The position numbers and the translations under genes are program-made. The notes below the pieces were generated by a model. The model searched no databases. It was not told where the DNA came from and was given only the letters and a program-made list of their open reading frames with translations. From Muribaculaceae bacterium (GTDB lineage Bacteria > Bacteroidota > Bacteroidia > Bacteroidales > Muribaculaceae), in the NCBI GenBank assembly GCA_029063895.1, contig JAIDNJ010000058.1, positions 1 through 49,546 of the forward strand: DNA of 49,546 bases, given 5' to 3'. Positions 19,103 through 28,600 of this stretch are shown piece by piece. How positions within the stretch are numbered: the first letter of the stretch is position 1; each line of letters starts with the position of its first letter.

Positions 19103-20728
19103 ATGAATAAACTATTGTCAACGTGCTTGATAGCAGTAGCAGCTTTTTGTGGAGCGGTAGCTCAGAACCCTGCCGACTCCGCAAAAATCTACTTTCGCAT
19201 CAACCACCGTCAGTTTGACCCCTCGATTGGCGATAACGCGGCGACCATGGCCCGTTTCGTCAACTCAGTGCGTGCCGCCCGCGATTCAGACGACATCTAT
19301 CGTCTTGTCGTGCGCTCTTATGCGTCGCCCGACGGCAGCGACAACGCCAATACCCGACTCACTGCCAACCGTTGTGCCGAGATTGTGAAACACATCGTTT
19401 CAAACACCGGTATCAGTGCCGAACTTATGGAATCGGTGCCTGAGGGTGGGGCGTGGGACGAGCTGCGTCGCATTGTTGCCGAGACTCCCGAGGTGCCGGG
19501 CCGCGATCAGGTTCTTGATATTCTCGACAATACCCCGCTGTGGGTCTATGACGATGCCGGACGCATTGTCGACGGCCGCAAAAAGCAGCTCATGATAGTT
19601 GACGGCGGCAACTCCTACCGGTGGATGTTTGACAACATCTTCCCGCGCTTGCGCAACGCTGTGGCCGTGTCACTGTTCCTCAAATCGGATGTACGCGCGG
19701 CCAAGGACGCTGCGGCCAATGCCGCCCGTGCCGCGTCTGACGCTGCAAATGCCGCCGCTGTAGCCGCGCGTGCTGCCGCTGTTGCTTCAAAAGCCGCTGC
19801 CGACGCCGCCCGTGGCACTGCCGCTGCTGTACGCGCCGCCGAGGAAGCTGCTCAGGCTGCCGCTAAAGCTGCCGCCGATGCTCAGGTAGCCGCCACCCAG
19901 GCCACTCAGGCCGCTGCCGAGGCTACTGCTGCCGCCGATGCCGCCCAAACAGCCGATGATGTTGCCGGTGCCCGCGCCAAAGCCGCCGAAGCTCAGGCCG
20001 CCCAGGCTGCCGCTGAAGCCGCACGTGCCGCTGCCGAAGCCTCTCAATCGGCCGCCGAGGCTGCCCGTGCCGCCGCCGAGGCGATTGCCGCTCAGGTTGC
20101 TGCTGCCAATGGCGGTGACTCCAAAGATTCCCAAGCCCTCAATGACTCTAAGAACCTTGACGGCTCCAAAGTGGCTAAATCTGTTGAGGAGAAGGGTGAC
20201 CCCCTCCATCGATTCGCTCTCAAAACCAACCTTCTATATTATGCCGCTCTGATGCCCAACTTCGAGCTTCAGTGGCGCATGAACGAACTGTGGACCCTGT
20301 CGCTTGATGCCAACATCGCGTGGTGGAGCAGCGAGGCTAAGCATAAATACTACCAGATAGCGATGATTTCGCCCGAGCTGCGCCGCTGGATCAATCCCCG
20401 CGGACCGTGGCACGGAATGTATGCCGGCGTCTTTGTGGGCGGCGGATGGTATGACCTTGAGAACGGCAAGACCGGATACAAGGGCGAGGGCGGATTGGCC
20501 GGCGTATCGTTCGGCTACATGTGGCCCGTGAGCCGTTGCATCTCGCTTGAGGCCGGCCTCGGTGTGGGTTATCTCTATACCCGTCACCGCGAGTATATCC
20601 CCTATGACGGTCACTACCTTTACCAGCGTAAATCGACCTTTAACTATGTTGGTCCTCTCAAACTCAAATTCTCGATAGCATGGCGCTTTGACGACATCAA
20701 AAAAAAGAAAGGAGTCCGTGCCCTATGA
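19103..20728 (+). CDS. OmpA-like / DUF3575 outer membrane protein with long Ala-rich central region
   Basis: 541 aa; N-terminal OmpA-like (ASPDGSDNANTRLTANRCAEIVKHI), about 140 aa Ala-rich region, C-terminal DUF3575-like barrel (ALKTNLLYYAALMPNFELQWRMNELWTLSLDA). Confidence 0.85.
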   Translation: MNKLLSTCLIAVAAFCGAVAQNPADSAKIYFRINHRQFDPSIGDNAATMARFVNSVRAARDSDDIYRLVVRSYASPDGSDNANTRLTANRCAEIVKHIVSNTGISAELMESVPEGGAWDELRRIVAETPEVPGRDQVLDILDNTPLWVYDDAGRIVDGRKKQLMIVDGGNSYRWMFDNIFPRLRNAVAVSLFLKSDVRAAKDAAANAARAASDAANAAAVAARAAAVASKAAADAARGTAAAVRAAEEAAQAAAKAAADAQVAATQATQAAAEATAAADAAQTADDVAGARAKAAEAQAAQAAAEAARAAAEASQSAAEAARAAAEAIAAQVAAANGGDSKDSQALNDSKNLDGSKVAKSVEEKGDPLHRFALKTNLLYYAALMPNFELQWRMNELWTLSLDANIAWWSSEAKHKYYQIAMISPELRRWINPRGPWHGMYAGVFVGGGWYDLENGKTGYKGEGGLAGVSFGYMWPVSRCISLEAGLGVGYLYTRHREYIPYDGHYLYQRKSTFNYVGPLKLKFSIAWRFDDIKKKKGVRAL

Positions 20729-21783
20729 TAATGATGAAGATGATTAAACTCTCTAAAATGCTTGCTGTTACCGTGGCAGTCGCCATGACAGCCACTCTAT
20801 CGTCGTGTCGCAAGGATTTGTGCTATAACCACTTCCGCACAGCCTCGGTCGCTCTCTCGTGGGAACACGAGTGGGAGCGCGACTACGGTATGGCCCACGC
20901 CACAACCTGGGACGCCGCTTTTCACGGCCGCGAATATGGCGACCTGCGCCCCACGCTCCCCGAGGGTGTTACTATGATTACTTACTCGAGTGAGGCCAAT
21001 CCGCGCGAAACGTTCATGTCAAATGCCGGTCAGGACATCAACCTTGGCGAGCCGGGTGAACACTCCCTGCTCTTCTACAACAATGACACCGAGTATATTG
21101 TCTTCTCGGACATGGCGTCGCTCACCGAGGCCCGCGCGTCGACAACCTCGCGATCGCGATCGACCCTCGCCTACATCACCAGCCTCTACCCCGAGGTGCG
21201 CTCGTCCAATCCCCCTGACATCCTCTATGCCGCCTATACCGACGAACTCCCCGCTATCGGTCTCCACGAGTCGACCCCGATGCCCGTCAAGATGCAACCG
21301 CTGGTCTACACCTACGTTATCCGCTATGAATTTGAGCACGGACTCAATAACGTGGCTCTCGCCCGCGGAGCGTTGGCCGGTATGGCCGAGTCGGTCTATC
21401 TGCGCACCGGTGTGACATCTGAGGAATCAGCCATTATTCTCTATGACTGTGATAAGACGGCATACGGCTGCGAGGCGTTGGTCCGCTCGTTTGGTGTGCC
21501 GGGCTTCCCCGACGAATATTATGGCCGTGCGCCCATGGCACGTGCCGACCGTCCTTATACCCTCAATCTCGAGGTGCGACTCACCAATGGCAAAATCATA
21601 GAGTTCAACTATGACATCGCCGACCAGATTGAGAAGCAGCCCCGCGGCGGTGTAATCCGCATCACCGGCATACGTATCGAGGACGAGGAGAGCGCCATCA
21701 CGCCCGGTTCGGCCTTTGACGTCACCGTCGATGACTGGGGCGAGCACGAAGACATCGACCTGCCTGTCGGAGTAAAGAAATAA
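20725..21783 (+). CDS. DUF5119-like lipoprotein (pilus operon)
   Basis: 352 aa; lipobox TLSSC, RKDLCYNHF, overlaps the upstream CDS by 4 nt; position after DUF3575 is typical. Confidence 0.75.
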   Translation: MIMMKMIKLSKMLAVTVAVAMTATLSSCRKDLCYNHFRTASVALSWEHEWERDYGMAHATTWDAAFHGREYGDLRPTLPEGVTMITYSSEANPRETFMSNAGQDINLGEPGEHSLLFYNNDTEYIVFSDMASLTEARASTTSRSRSTLAYITSLYPEVRSSNPPDILYAAYTDELPAIGLHESTPMPVKMQPLVYTYVIRYEFEHGLNNVALARGALAGMAESVYLRTGVTSEESAIILYDCDKTAYGCEALVRSFGVPGFPDEYYGRAPMARADRPYTLNLEVRLTNGKIIEFNYDIADQIEKQPRGGVIRITGIRIEDEESAITPGSAFDVTVDDWGEHEDIDLPVGVKK

Positions 21784-21848
21784 CGATAATCATCTGAAAA
21801 ATTAAACATATAAATAAACTATAATTTTAACAAAATCCTATTTCAAAA

Positions 21849-22913
21849 ATGAAGAAATCAATCCTTTTCATCGCTGCAGGCGCTCTCGCGCTGTCAGCAT
21901 GTACCTCTTCAGAAGTTATTGAAGAAGGTGTACAGAGCAACGCTATCGGATTCCAGAATGTAGTCAGCAAGGAATCGCGTGCATTGACAAGTGCCGATCT
22001 TAAATTCTTCAGTGTCTACGGTTACTATGTTACCGAGAATGATAACACCCCTGTAGTAGTATTTAACGGGCAGGACGTAGCGCGTACTGATGTATCAAAA
22101 AATGAGTGGACATATACTCCTACTCGCTATTGGGTTCCCGGTGCTACTTATCGTTTTTATGCTTATAGCTGCGAAGGAACTGAATTTACCGCTGCTACCG
22201 GTCAGGCCAGTTTAGGAAGTGGTAATGATGTAGCCGGACGTGCTCTACGTCTTCGCAATGTAATTTGTGATGGTTCTCACCAACATGACCTGATTTTTGC
22301 CTCAAATGATGAAGGAATAAAGGGTGCAGGAGAGGAAACTAATACTAACGCACCCGTTGCTTTCACATTCAAGCACATCCTTTCAAAAATTAATGTGGTA
22401 TTTTCAAGTGGTTTCCCTGTTGGCTATGAAATTACTGTTTCAGATGTGAAAATTAAGAACTTTAATGATAAAGCTAACTATCATCCTACTAACGGATGGA
22501 CCAACCAGGATGAGTCAAATCAAAATAACTCGGCAGAAATAGCACTTGCTGTTGAAGAAACTGCAAATATCGCTTCTTCAGCTGCAGAGGAAGCTAATGC
22601 TAAGAAAGTAACAACCGGTATCGGTTATGTGATTCCCTATCTTTATTCAGATGCCGAGACAAGCGATGATGAGGCTGTTGAACTGGAATTTAAGGTTATA
22701 GTTAAGAATAATAATGGCGAATCAATTCTTACTAATACACTTACAGGTACTTGGTATCCTAAGTGGCAGGCAGGCTTTACTTACACTTACAACGTAACAA
22801 TCGATGGTGATGCTACAGCTCTTTGGCCGATAGTATTTGAGACTGCTCAGAACATTGACGATTGGACAAATGGTTCAACCGGAGCTGTTGACATGAAATT
22901 CTCAGCCAACTAA
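21849..22913 (+). CDS. Fimbrillin-family lipoprotein (major pilin-like)
   Basis: 354 aa; lipobox LSAC (Cys18), WTYTPTRYWVPGATYRFYAYS fimbrillin-like motif. Confidence 0.85.
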   Translation: MKKSILFIAAGALALSACTSSEVIEEGVQSNAIGFQNVVSKESRALTSADLKFFSVYGYYVTENDNTPVVVFNGQDVARTDVSKNEWTYTPTRYWVPGATYRFYAYSCEGTEFTAATGQASLGSGNDVAGRALRLRNVICDGSHQHDLIFASNDEGIKGAGEETNTNAPVAFTFKHILSKINVVFSSGFPVGYEITVSDVKIKNFNDKANYHPTNGWTNQDESNQNNSAEIALAVEETANIASSAAEEANAKKVTTGIGYVIPYLYSDAETSDDEAVELEFKVIVKNNNGESILTNTLTGTWYPKWQAGFTYTYNVTIDGDATALWPIVFETAQNIDDWTNGSTGAVDMKFSAN

Positions 22914-22966
22914 TCACAACCTAATTAACAACTCAATGGGGTGAAATGACACCCTGTCGAGATTGT

Positions 22967-23046
22967 AGGGACGTGCCTTTGGCACGTAAGCAACGTAAAA
23001 TTTCATTATGAATTAATGCATTATGAATTGCCAAAGGCGCGTCCCT
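22967..23046. repeat. Intergenic inverted repeat element (18-bp arms, one mismatch)
   Basis: AGGGACGTGCCTTTGGCA (22967-22984) vs TGCCAAAGGCGCGTCCCT (23029-23046). Confidence 0.85.
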
Positions 23047-23132
23047 TCATTTTAATTTAAAATATTCCTCTTTCCCCTCTCCCCAAACCTCGCCTTGAAT
23101 AGGCACAAACAATCATTATCTCAAATAGAACG

Positions 23133-24146
23133 ATGTTTGAAAAGTTTTTTTATACAACAATTACAATAGCAGCAAGTAGCTTGATGGCGGCCTGCTCTTC
23201 AACCGCATCTGAGGCCGATGAATTGGAATCGGGTCTTGAAGTGAGGTTTACTGCCGCCGATGCATCTCGTTCTGCTCTTGTAACGATTGATGACCTGGCT
23301 AAATTTGAAGTTTACGGTAATATGGTCAGCTCATCCTCTACGACATCTACTCCTTCAGAAGTTTTCAAGGCCACTCCTGTTACCAAAACTGACGGAAAAT
23401 GGGTTTATGAGAACACCCAGTATTGGATGCCCGGTCAAACGTATTCGTTTGTCGCCATCAGTACCCCCTCCACTGAAAATATCACAAATCTATCATATAG
23501 TGCCGATAAGCTGACATTCAACTATACAGCTCCGGCCGATTATACTACTGTTCCCGACATTCTTACTGCTGCACATCGCCGCAAGTATGAAAAGCCGGCG
23601 ACTCCGGTTGCCTTTAATTTCGGTCATATTATGGCCCGAATCAACTTTGTGGCTAAAGTTGACCCTTCAATACCTAATCAGACCCTTTCAATAGACAAAA
23701 TTGAGGTTAAAGGTATCGCTTCAAGAGCCACTTATTCGTTGCAGCCCGCTCCGCTTGGCACAGCCAGCCAAACAAGTGACTTTGTGGCTCCCACATGGAC
23801 GATTTCAGGCACTCCTGCCCGAATTTCATATACAAAGAATCCCGGAGAAACGATCACTACCGGAGGGTCGACCGAACTTTTCCCCTCAAACGACGCTCTG
23901 TTGATAATTCCTCAGAACGTTACAAGTGACATCGAAGTTGAGTTGACATATTCTCGCGGCGGCACACCAACAACCGTAAGCGGACATCTCCGAATTGCCT
24001 CATCAACTCACGGATATGCATGGGCTGCCGGACGCTCTTATTCCTATTCTTTCACTCTTGGAGCAGACGATTATCTCATCTTCGAAGAACCTGCAATCAA
24101 GGCGTGGGACGAGGATGAAGGCGGAAACTATATCGTTGTTGACTAA
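23133..24146 (+). CDS. Fimbrillin-family lipoprotein
   Basis: 337 aa; lipobox LMAAC (Cys21), WVYENTQYWMPGQTYSFVAIS, C-terminal IKAWDEDEGG. Confidence 0.85.
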   Translation: MFEKFFYTTITIAASSLMAACSSTASEADELESGLEVRFTAADASRSALVTIDDLAKFEVYGNMVSSSSTTSTPSEVFKATPVTKTDGKWVYENTQYWMPGQTYSFVAISTPSTENITNLSYSADKLTFNYTAPADYTTVPDILTAAHRRKYEKPATPVAFNFGHIMARINFVAKVDPSIPNQTLSIDKIEVKGIASRATYSLQPAPLGTASQTSDFVAPTWTISGTPARISYTKNPGETITTGGSTELFPSNDALLIIPQNVTSDIEVELTYSRGGTPTTVSGHLRIASSTHGYAWAAGRSYSYSFTLGADDYLIFEEPAIKAWDEDEGGNYIVVD

Positions 24147-24181
24147 TCTCTCTACTTTCTAATGAAATTTTAGAATTTGAT

Positions 24182-25378
24182 ATGACAGACAAATTATTAA
24201 ATATTGCACTTTGCGGAGTTATGTGCTCGCTGGCTGCCTGTGGCGATGTCAACGACATCCCTGCCCCCGACCCGCAAAAATATATTACGTTCAGCGTGCC
24301 GACTATCGCTTTTGACTATAATGAAACGCCTTTTTCGCGAGCTGAACTTGTTGATGCGATTGAAGAATTCAAGGTGTGGGGGTATTGTATCCCTAATGAC
24401 CTATACGGTAATCAAAATAAGGGTCAGGCAACTGCTGTATGGGATAACAAGTCGGAATTCTTTACCACCGGTCCCGATGTGCTGAATGGATTTACAGTAA
24501 AGGTTACCGGAGGTGAGACATCTTATGACAAGGATAACGCTGCCGGTGGAATCTCTAATCCTATGCCGTGGTATAGTGGTTCCGAGCATCTTAATGCCAA
24601 TGATTACAACTATGGATTTATAGCCGGGTCGGCCACTCAGGGCACTTTTACAATGACTACAACAGGTATTGCAGCATCGGCTCATCCGGTTTTGAAATTT
24701 GAGTTGCCTCACACGAGTACCAATATCAATACCGAGCTTGATTATTCTCTGCAACCCGATGCTCTTGTCGGGACAAAGTTTGACCAGTCAAATAATTCAA
24801 AGGTAGGATTGTCGTTTCAACATATCATGACCGGTCTCCGTTTTCGTTTCCACAATCAGTGTACTGCGACGGAAAGCGATAGAAAAGATCTCGTTATTCA
24901 CCGAGTGACATTCAGCGGCGAGTTTTATAAGACGGCTGAATTTTCGTTTGCCAAAGAGACAATGCAAGGAAGTGTTACAGGAGATACCTATGCCGGTACA
25001 TTTGTGCTTCTTGATAAAGACCAGACCATCGAGGCCGGTTCATCTGATCTGATGCGTCATGACGGAGATCGGAATGGGCGCTCTGTTAAACTACTGCTTT
25101 TGCCTAATCCTAACGCGACACTTGAAAAGAGTCCCGATGAAATTGATGACTGGGCATTGGGTCGTCAAAAACAGATAACGATTGAGTATTCTATCAGTGG
25201 TGGAGTGCATAGAACATTCTCGACGGACAAAGACTTTCGTTTAAGCTATATACCTGACCCCAACACACTTCACACCGCCAATTTCCATTTTGTCGGCGAT
25301 GAATTTGTGGTAACATTTCAGGCCGATAACGATACAAACTGGGGGAATGGCTCAGACAGCAATCTTGAAATCCATTAA
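24182..25378 (+). CDS. Fimbrillin-like lipoprotein
   Basis: 398 aa; lipobox SLAAC (Cys20), EEFKVWGYCIPNDLYGN, MPWYSGSEHLN, GLSFQHIMTGLRFRF. Confidence 0.78.
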   Translation: MTDKLLNIALCGVMCSLAACGDVNDIPAPDPQKYITFSVPTIAFDYNETPFSRAELVDAIEEFKVWGYCIPNDLYGNQNKGQATAVWDNKSEFFTTGPDVLNGFTVKVTGGETSYDKDNAAGGISNPMPWYSGSEHLNANDYNYGFIAGSATQGTFTMTTTGIAASAHPVLKFELPHTSTNINTELDYSLQPDALVGTKFDQSNNSKVGLSFQHIMTGLRFRFHNQCTATESDRKDLVIHRVTFSGEFYKTAEFSFAKETMQGSVTGDTYAGTFVLLDKDQTIEAGSSDLMRHDGDRNGRSVKLLLLPNPNATLEKSPDEIDDWALGRQKQITIEYSISGGVHRTFSTDKDFRLSYIPDPNTLHTANFHFVGDEFVVTFQADNDTNWGNGSDSNLEIH

Positions 25379-25399
25379 TAACGCCTATTCTTTATTCCA

Positions 25400-28033
25400 A
25401 TGAATATAACCGATATATTTTCAGTCAAACGGATGATGCATGCCGGGGTTACGCTGGCTATGTGCTTTGCTTTGGCTGCATGTCAGGACGAGACTTTTAC
25501 GCCTGACGAGCCTGTAAACGAAACCTCTGACGGAATTGTGTTCCGTTGCACCGATATGGCCGAGGCCTATCATGGCAAGGATAATATTGCCTCTCGGGCA
25601 AGTTCGCCAAAAGATGAATTTGAAAAACAGATTAATACCCTTCATGTTTTCTTCTTCAATCAGACAACCGGAGAGTTGATGAAAACTACCAACTATGACA
25701 ACTTTCAGGCCTACATGAAGAAAAACAACGGGTTTCTTAAAATTCCTACGCCACCTGCGGGCCAGTCACTTTTTGAAGGTGGAGATGATGTAGCAGTGCG
25801 TATTGTTGCTATTGCAAACATTGATGCTACTGAAGAAGCTGCTGATGCTACTGACAACAGCAATATGTTTTACACCGATTATTCGGAGACCGGCAAAATC
25901 GCTAAAGCATCTCGTGAAAAGGGTGCGGATCCTTATAAAATTACGAAATATGATGATATTCGAGCCTGGACATACTATCCCCGTCTCCGAATCGACGAAG
26001 AGACCGGTCTCGGTGACATCCGCAATCTCCCGGCTGCAGGTATGCCTATGATCGGTGAGCTTGAAAATGTTAAGCTAAACGTTAAAAGCCCCTATATTGT
26101 TAATATGAAGGCTTTGATGGCTAAAATCAGAGTTTCGGTTAAATTGGATCCCGACCAGTTTGATGATGACCGAGGTCTCCCCGAGTTAATTATTGACGAG
26201 ATTGGTGTGCTTAATATGCCTGTTGCTGTTCCTTATGTACCGCCAACAGGAGAGAAACCTGCATCCAAACCGAAGGACTATGCCGAGTATATGGAAAAAT
26301 GTAGTGTCACAAAGGTTTCGATGGTTCATCCCGGTACCGATCGCGATGACGAGGGGTGTGCTCCCGAGTTGCATGAATATACGACTAAACTGTCTACACC
26401 TATTGTTGTTACCCGCAAAACCGACCCAGCCATCATTACCTATTATACTTACGAAAATATTCAGCTTCCCGATTATAATGCGAAACGTACAAACGGGTCT
26501 GATGCTTTTAATGCTGCGCTTGAGCCCCAATATCCTGCCGGTGTGACCGATTCTGACAAGCAGCGTTGGAAATCGACTCTTGCTTATAAAAACCGTGCGT
26601 CGGCAATCATCCTCAAAGGTACATTTACAACACATCAGGAGATGGACTATCGCGCCCAGTTCACCGCATTTATGGGTCAGAACGAGAATGATGATTTTCG
26701 TGTAATGCGCAACTACCAGTATGACAACAATATCACTGTCTATGGACTTGAGTATATACGAAACTCAGATGATGGTGTGTATATTTTTGACGGACGTGTC
26801 AATGTAGTGTCGGATAACCCGCTTTATCTTGCCATTGTCAATGAGCGCAAAGTAGATGCCCATGCAACTGCACTCCCGTTGTCGGTATGGCTCATGATGT
26901 GGGAGGACGCTAACAATCAGGTTGAAGGCGACCCAGATGTAAACTGGCGCAGCGAGGTGAAGCTTTCTATTCGTGAGCCTGAAACTCATACATGGATACG
27001 TATGGATCGTGTGATTCCGCGTGCCGAAATGGCAGCAGGTAATTGGGCCGCGGGAACCGGAGCTCGTGACTACTTCACTACCGATTTGGTGACCAATGAA
27101 TTGGCTACTGAAGGTATTACTCGAACTATCAGCAGTGAGGATGGTTCACGTTCGCGCGTGTACTTTTACATCGACGAGAATGTGCCTGCAAGTAATGATG
27201 TGAATACCACTGACCCCACCGCCACCAATTATTACGGCGATCGATATGCAACGGTTGATGTAAATTACAAGCGTTACAGCAAAACAACCGGTGAATTGGT
27301 GGAGGAGCGTGACTATACCCTTGATATTGAGCAAAGAGGTTTATTATTCGTTAAAAGTTGGACGGCAGATGAACCTGATAATAATGGGACATATCCTACT
27401 GCTGAAATTAATGGTTGGATGGAAGTGTATGAGGAGTATCTTGATCATAATGACCCGCTTGACAAGCATGAAATGCCAGGTGAATTATATTCAGGACTTC
27501 GTTGGGGTTTAACCAATAATGTAAATTGCTATGGTCGTGATAATATCTATTATAGTAGCGAAGCCTTGGATATGACAAAATGGGCAATTGGCCAAAGTGG
27601 TTCTGCTATATCTACTGTCCATTTGTTTAATACAACAGAACCTGCATCAGCTTTCCACTATTGTTATGGAAAAAACAAGCGCGCGAGTGATGGCTCTGTT
27701 TCAGATACATCAACCGGGTGGTATATGCCGGGTATTCGTGAACTCGAGGCTGCCTTGGTACAGTATTATACTGATTTCACAGAATTTCGTAATAATTACT
27801 ATTGGTCTGCTGCTGCGTCTGCGAGATCGCAGACTGATGGTATTTTTAGGAATCGAGATTACGCAAATGAACGGGCACGCGCAACTCAAGTATCTTTATC
27901 GGAGAATAGAATTTCCTATGCTAAAAGTGGCTGGGTTAATCCAAGCCCTGGTGTTTATACTACTCCTCAGGAGGGTTGTCAATACAGAACTGCAACTCTA
28001 CGTATCCGTGCATTTTATAAGGCTGCTCAATAA
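25400..28033 (+). CDS. Large fimbrillin/DUF4906-like lipoprotein, probable pilus tip/adhesin, with C-terminal lectin-like domain
   Basis: 877 aa; lipobox ALAAC (Cys28), INTLHVFFFNQTTGEL, C-terminal GWYMPGIRELEAAL...YWSAAASARS resembling the DUF1566/FGE-like C-type lectin fold. Confidence 0.72.
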   Translation: MNITDIFSVKRMMHAGVTLAMCFALAACQDETFTPDEPVNETSDGIVFRCTDMAEAYHGKDNIASRASSPKDEFEKQINTLHVFFFNQTTGELMKTTNYDNFQAYMKKNNGFLKIPTPPAGQSLFEGGDDVAVRIVAIANIDATEEAADATDNSNMFYTDYSETGKIAKASREKGADPYKITKYDDIRAWTYYPRLRIDEETGLGDIRNLPAAGMPMIGELENVKLNVKSPYIVNMKALMAKIRVSVKLDPDQFDDDRGLPELIIDEIGVLNMPVAVPYVPPTGEKPASKPKDYAEYMEKCSVTKVSMVHPGTDRDDEGCAPELHEYTTKLSTPIVVTRKTDPAIITYYTYENIQLPDYNAKRTNGSDAFNAALEPQYPAGVTDSDKQRWKSTLAYKNRASAIILKGTFTTHQEMDYRAQFTAFMGQNENDDFRVMRNYQYDNNITVYGLEYIRNSDDGVYIFDGRVNVVSDNPLYLAIVNERKVDAHATALPLSVWLMMWEDANNQVEGDPDVNWRSEVKLSIREPETHTWIRMDRVIPRAEMAAGNWAAGTGARDYFTTDLVTNELATEGITRTISSEDGSRSRVYFYIDENVPASNDVNTTDPTATNYYGDRYATVDVNYKRYSKTTGELVEERDYTLDIEQRGLLFVKSWTADEPDNNGTYPTAEINGWMEVYEEYLDHNDPLDKHEMPGELYSGLRWGLTNNVNCYGRDNIYYSSEALDMTKWAIGQSGSAISTVHLFNTTEPASAFHYCYGKNKRASDGSVSDTSTGWYMPGIRELEAALVQYYTDFTEFRNNYYWSAAASARSQTDGIFRNRDYANERARATQVSLSENRISYAKSGWVNPSPGVYTTPQEGCQYRTATLRIRAFYKAAQ

Positions 28034-28084
28034 GGAATGGCATAAAGGATTTACTTAGCAAAAACACACAATAACAACAAGTGG

Positions 28085-28124
28085 TGTCACGCAGCCCTGT
28101 GATGGGGTTTGCGTGACATTTTTT
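28085..28124 (+). terminator. Terminator of the pilus operon
   Basis: TGTCACGCA ... TGCGTGACA 9-bp stem (28085-28093 / 28110-28118) followed by TTTTTT. Confidence 0.85.
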
Positions 28125-28579
28125 GTTATATTTAACCGCAGATTGCGCGGATTAATTTTTGACAGGGGGGTAATACATCGTCGGCGCGAGGCCGACTCTT
28201 CGGGTCGAGAGGGTGGTGTTTCCGACAGCTCGCTAAGGCTCGCAATCGGTTAACTATAAATCGTCTGTTTCACCGACTCTATTGCGGGCGCCGGTTGTTA
28301 GGTGGATGTATCGTTGGAGACGATAAACCGGTCATGCAGGGGAGGTAACCCTAATTGATAATTTGAAAGCGCGGAGAGTCAGGAAAGTCTCAACATTAGA
28401 GTCGGGGTTATCACGATTGTATTATGAGGTCGGGCCTGAGCGACTTTGGGAATGAAATAAGGTGGTTAATACATCGTGGGTTTCACCGACTCTATGCCTA
28501 AATCTGGCCGGGTTAAATGTTGAGGCTATTTGAGATAAATATTAATTAAATATTGTATGAAATACTATGTTTAGAAATA

Positions 28580-28600
28580 AAATCTCTTTGTAAGAGATAT
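28580..28600 (+). repeat. Left arm of 21-bp perfect inverted repeat (candidate inversion site)
   Basis: AAATCTCTTTGTAAGAGATAT; itself contains the palindrome ATCTCTT-TGT-AAGAGAT. Confidence 0.95.

Noticed and set aside
19787-20209. Gly/Ser-rich antisense ORF opposite the Ala-rich stalk
   Set aside because: Direct by-product of GCC/GCT repeats read on the other strand.
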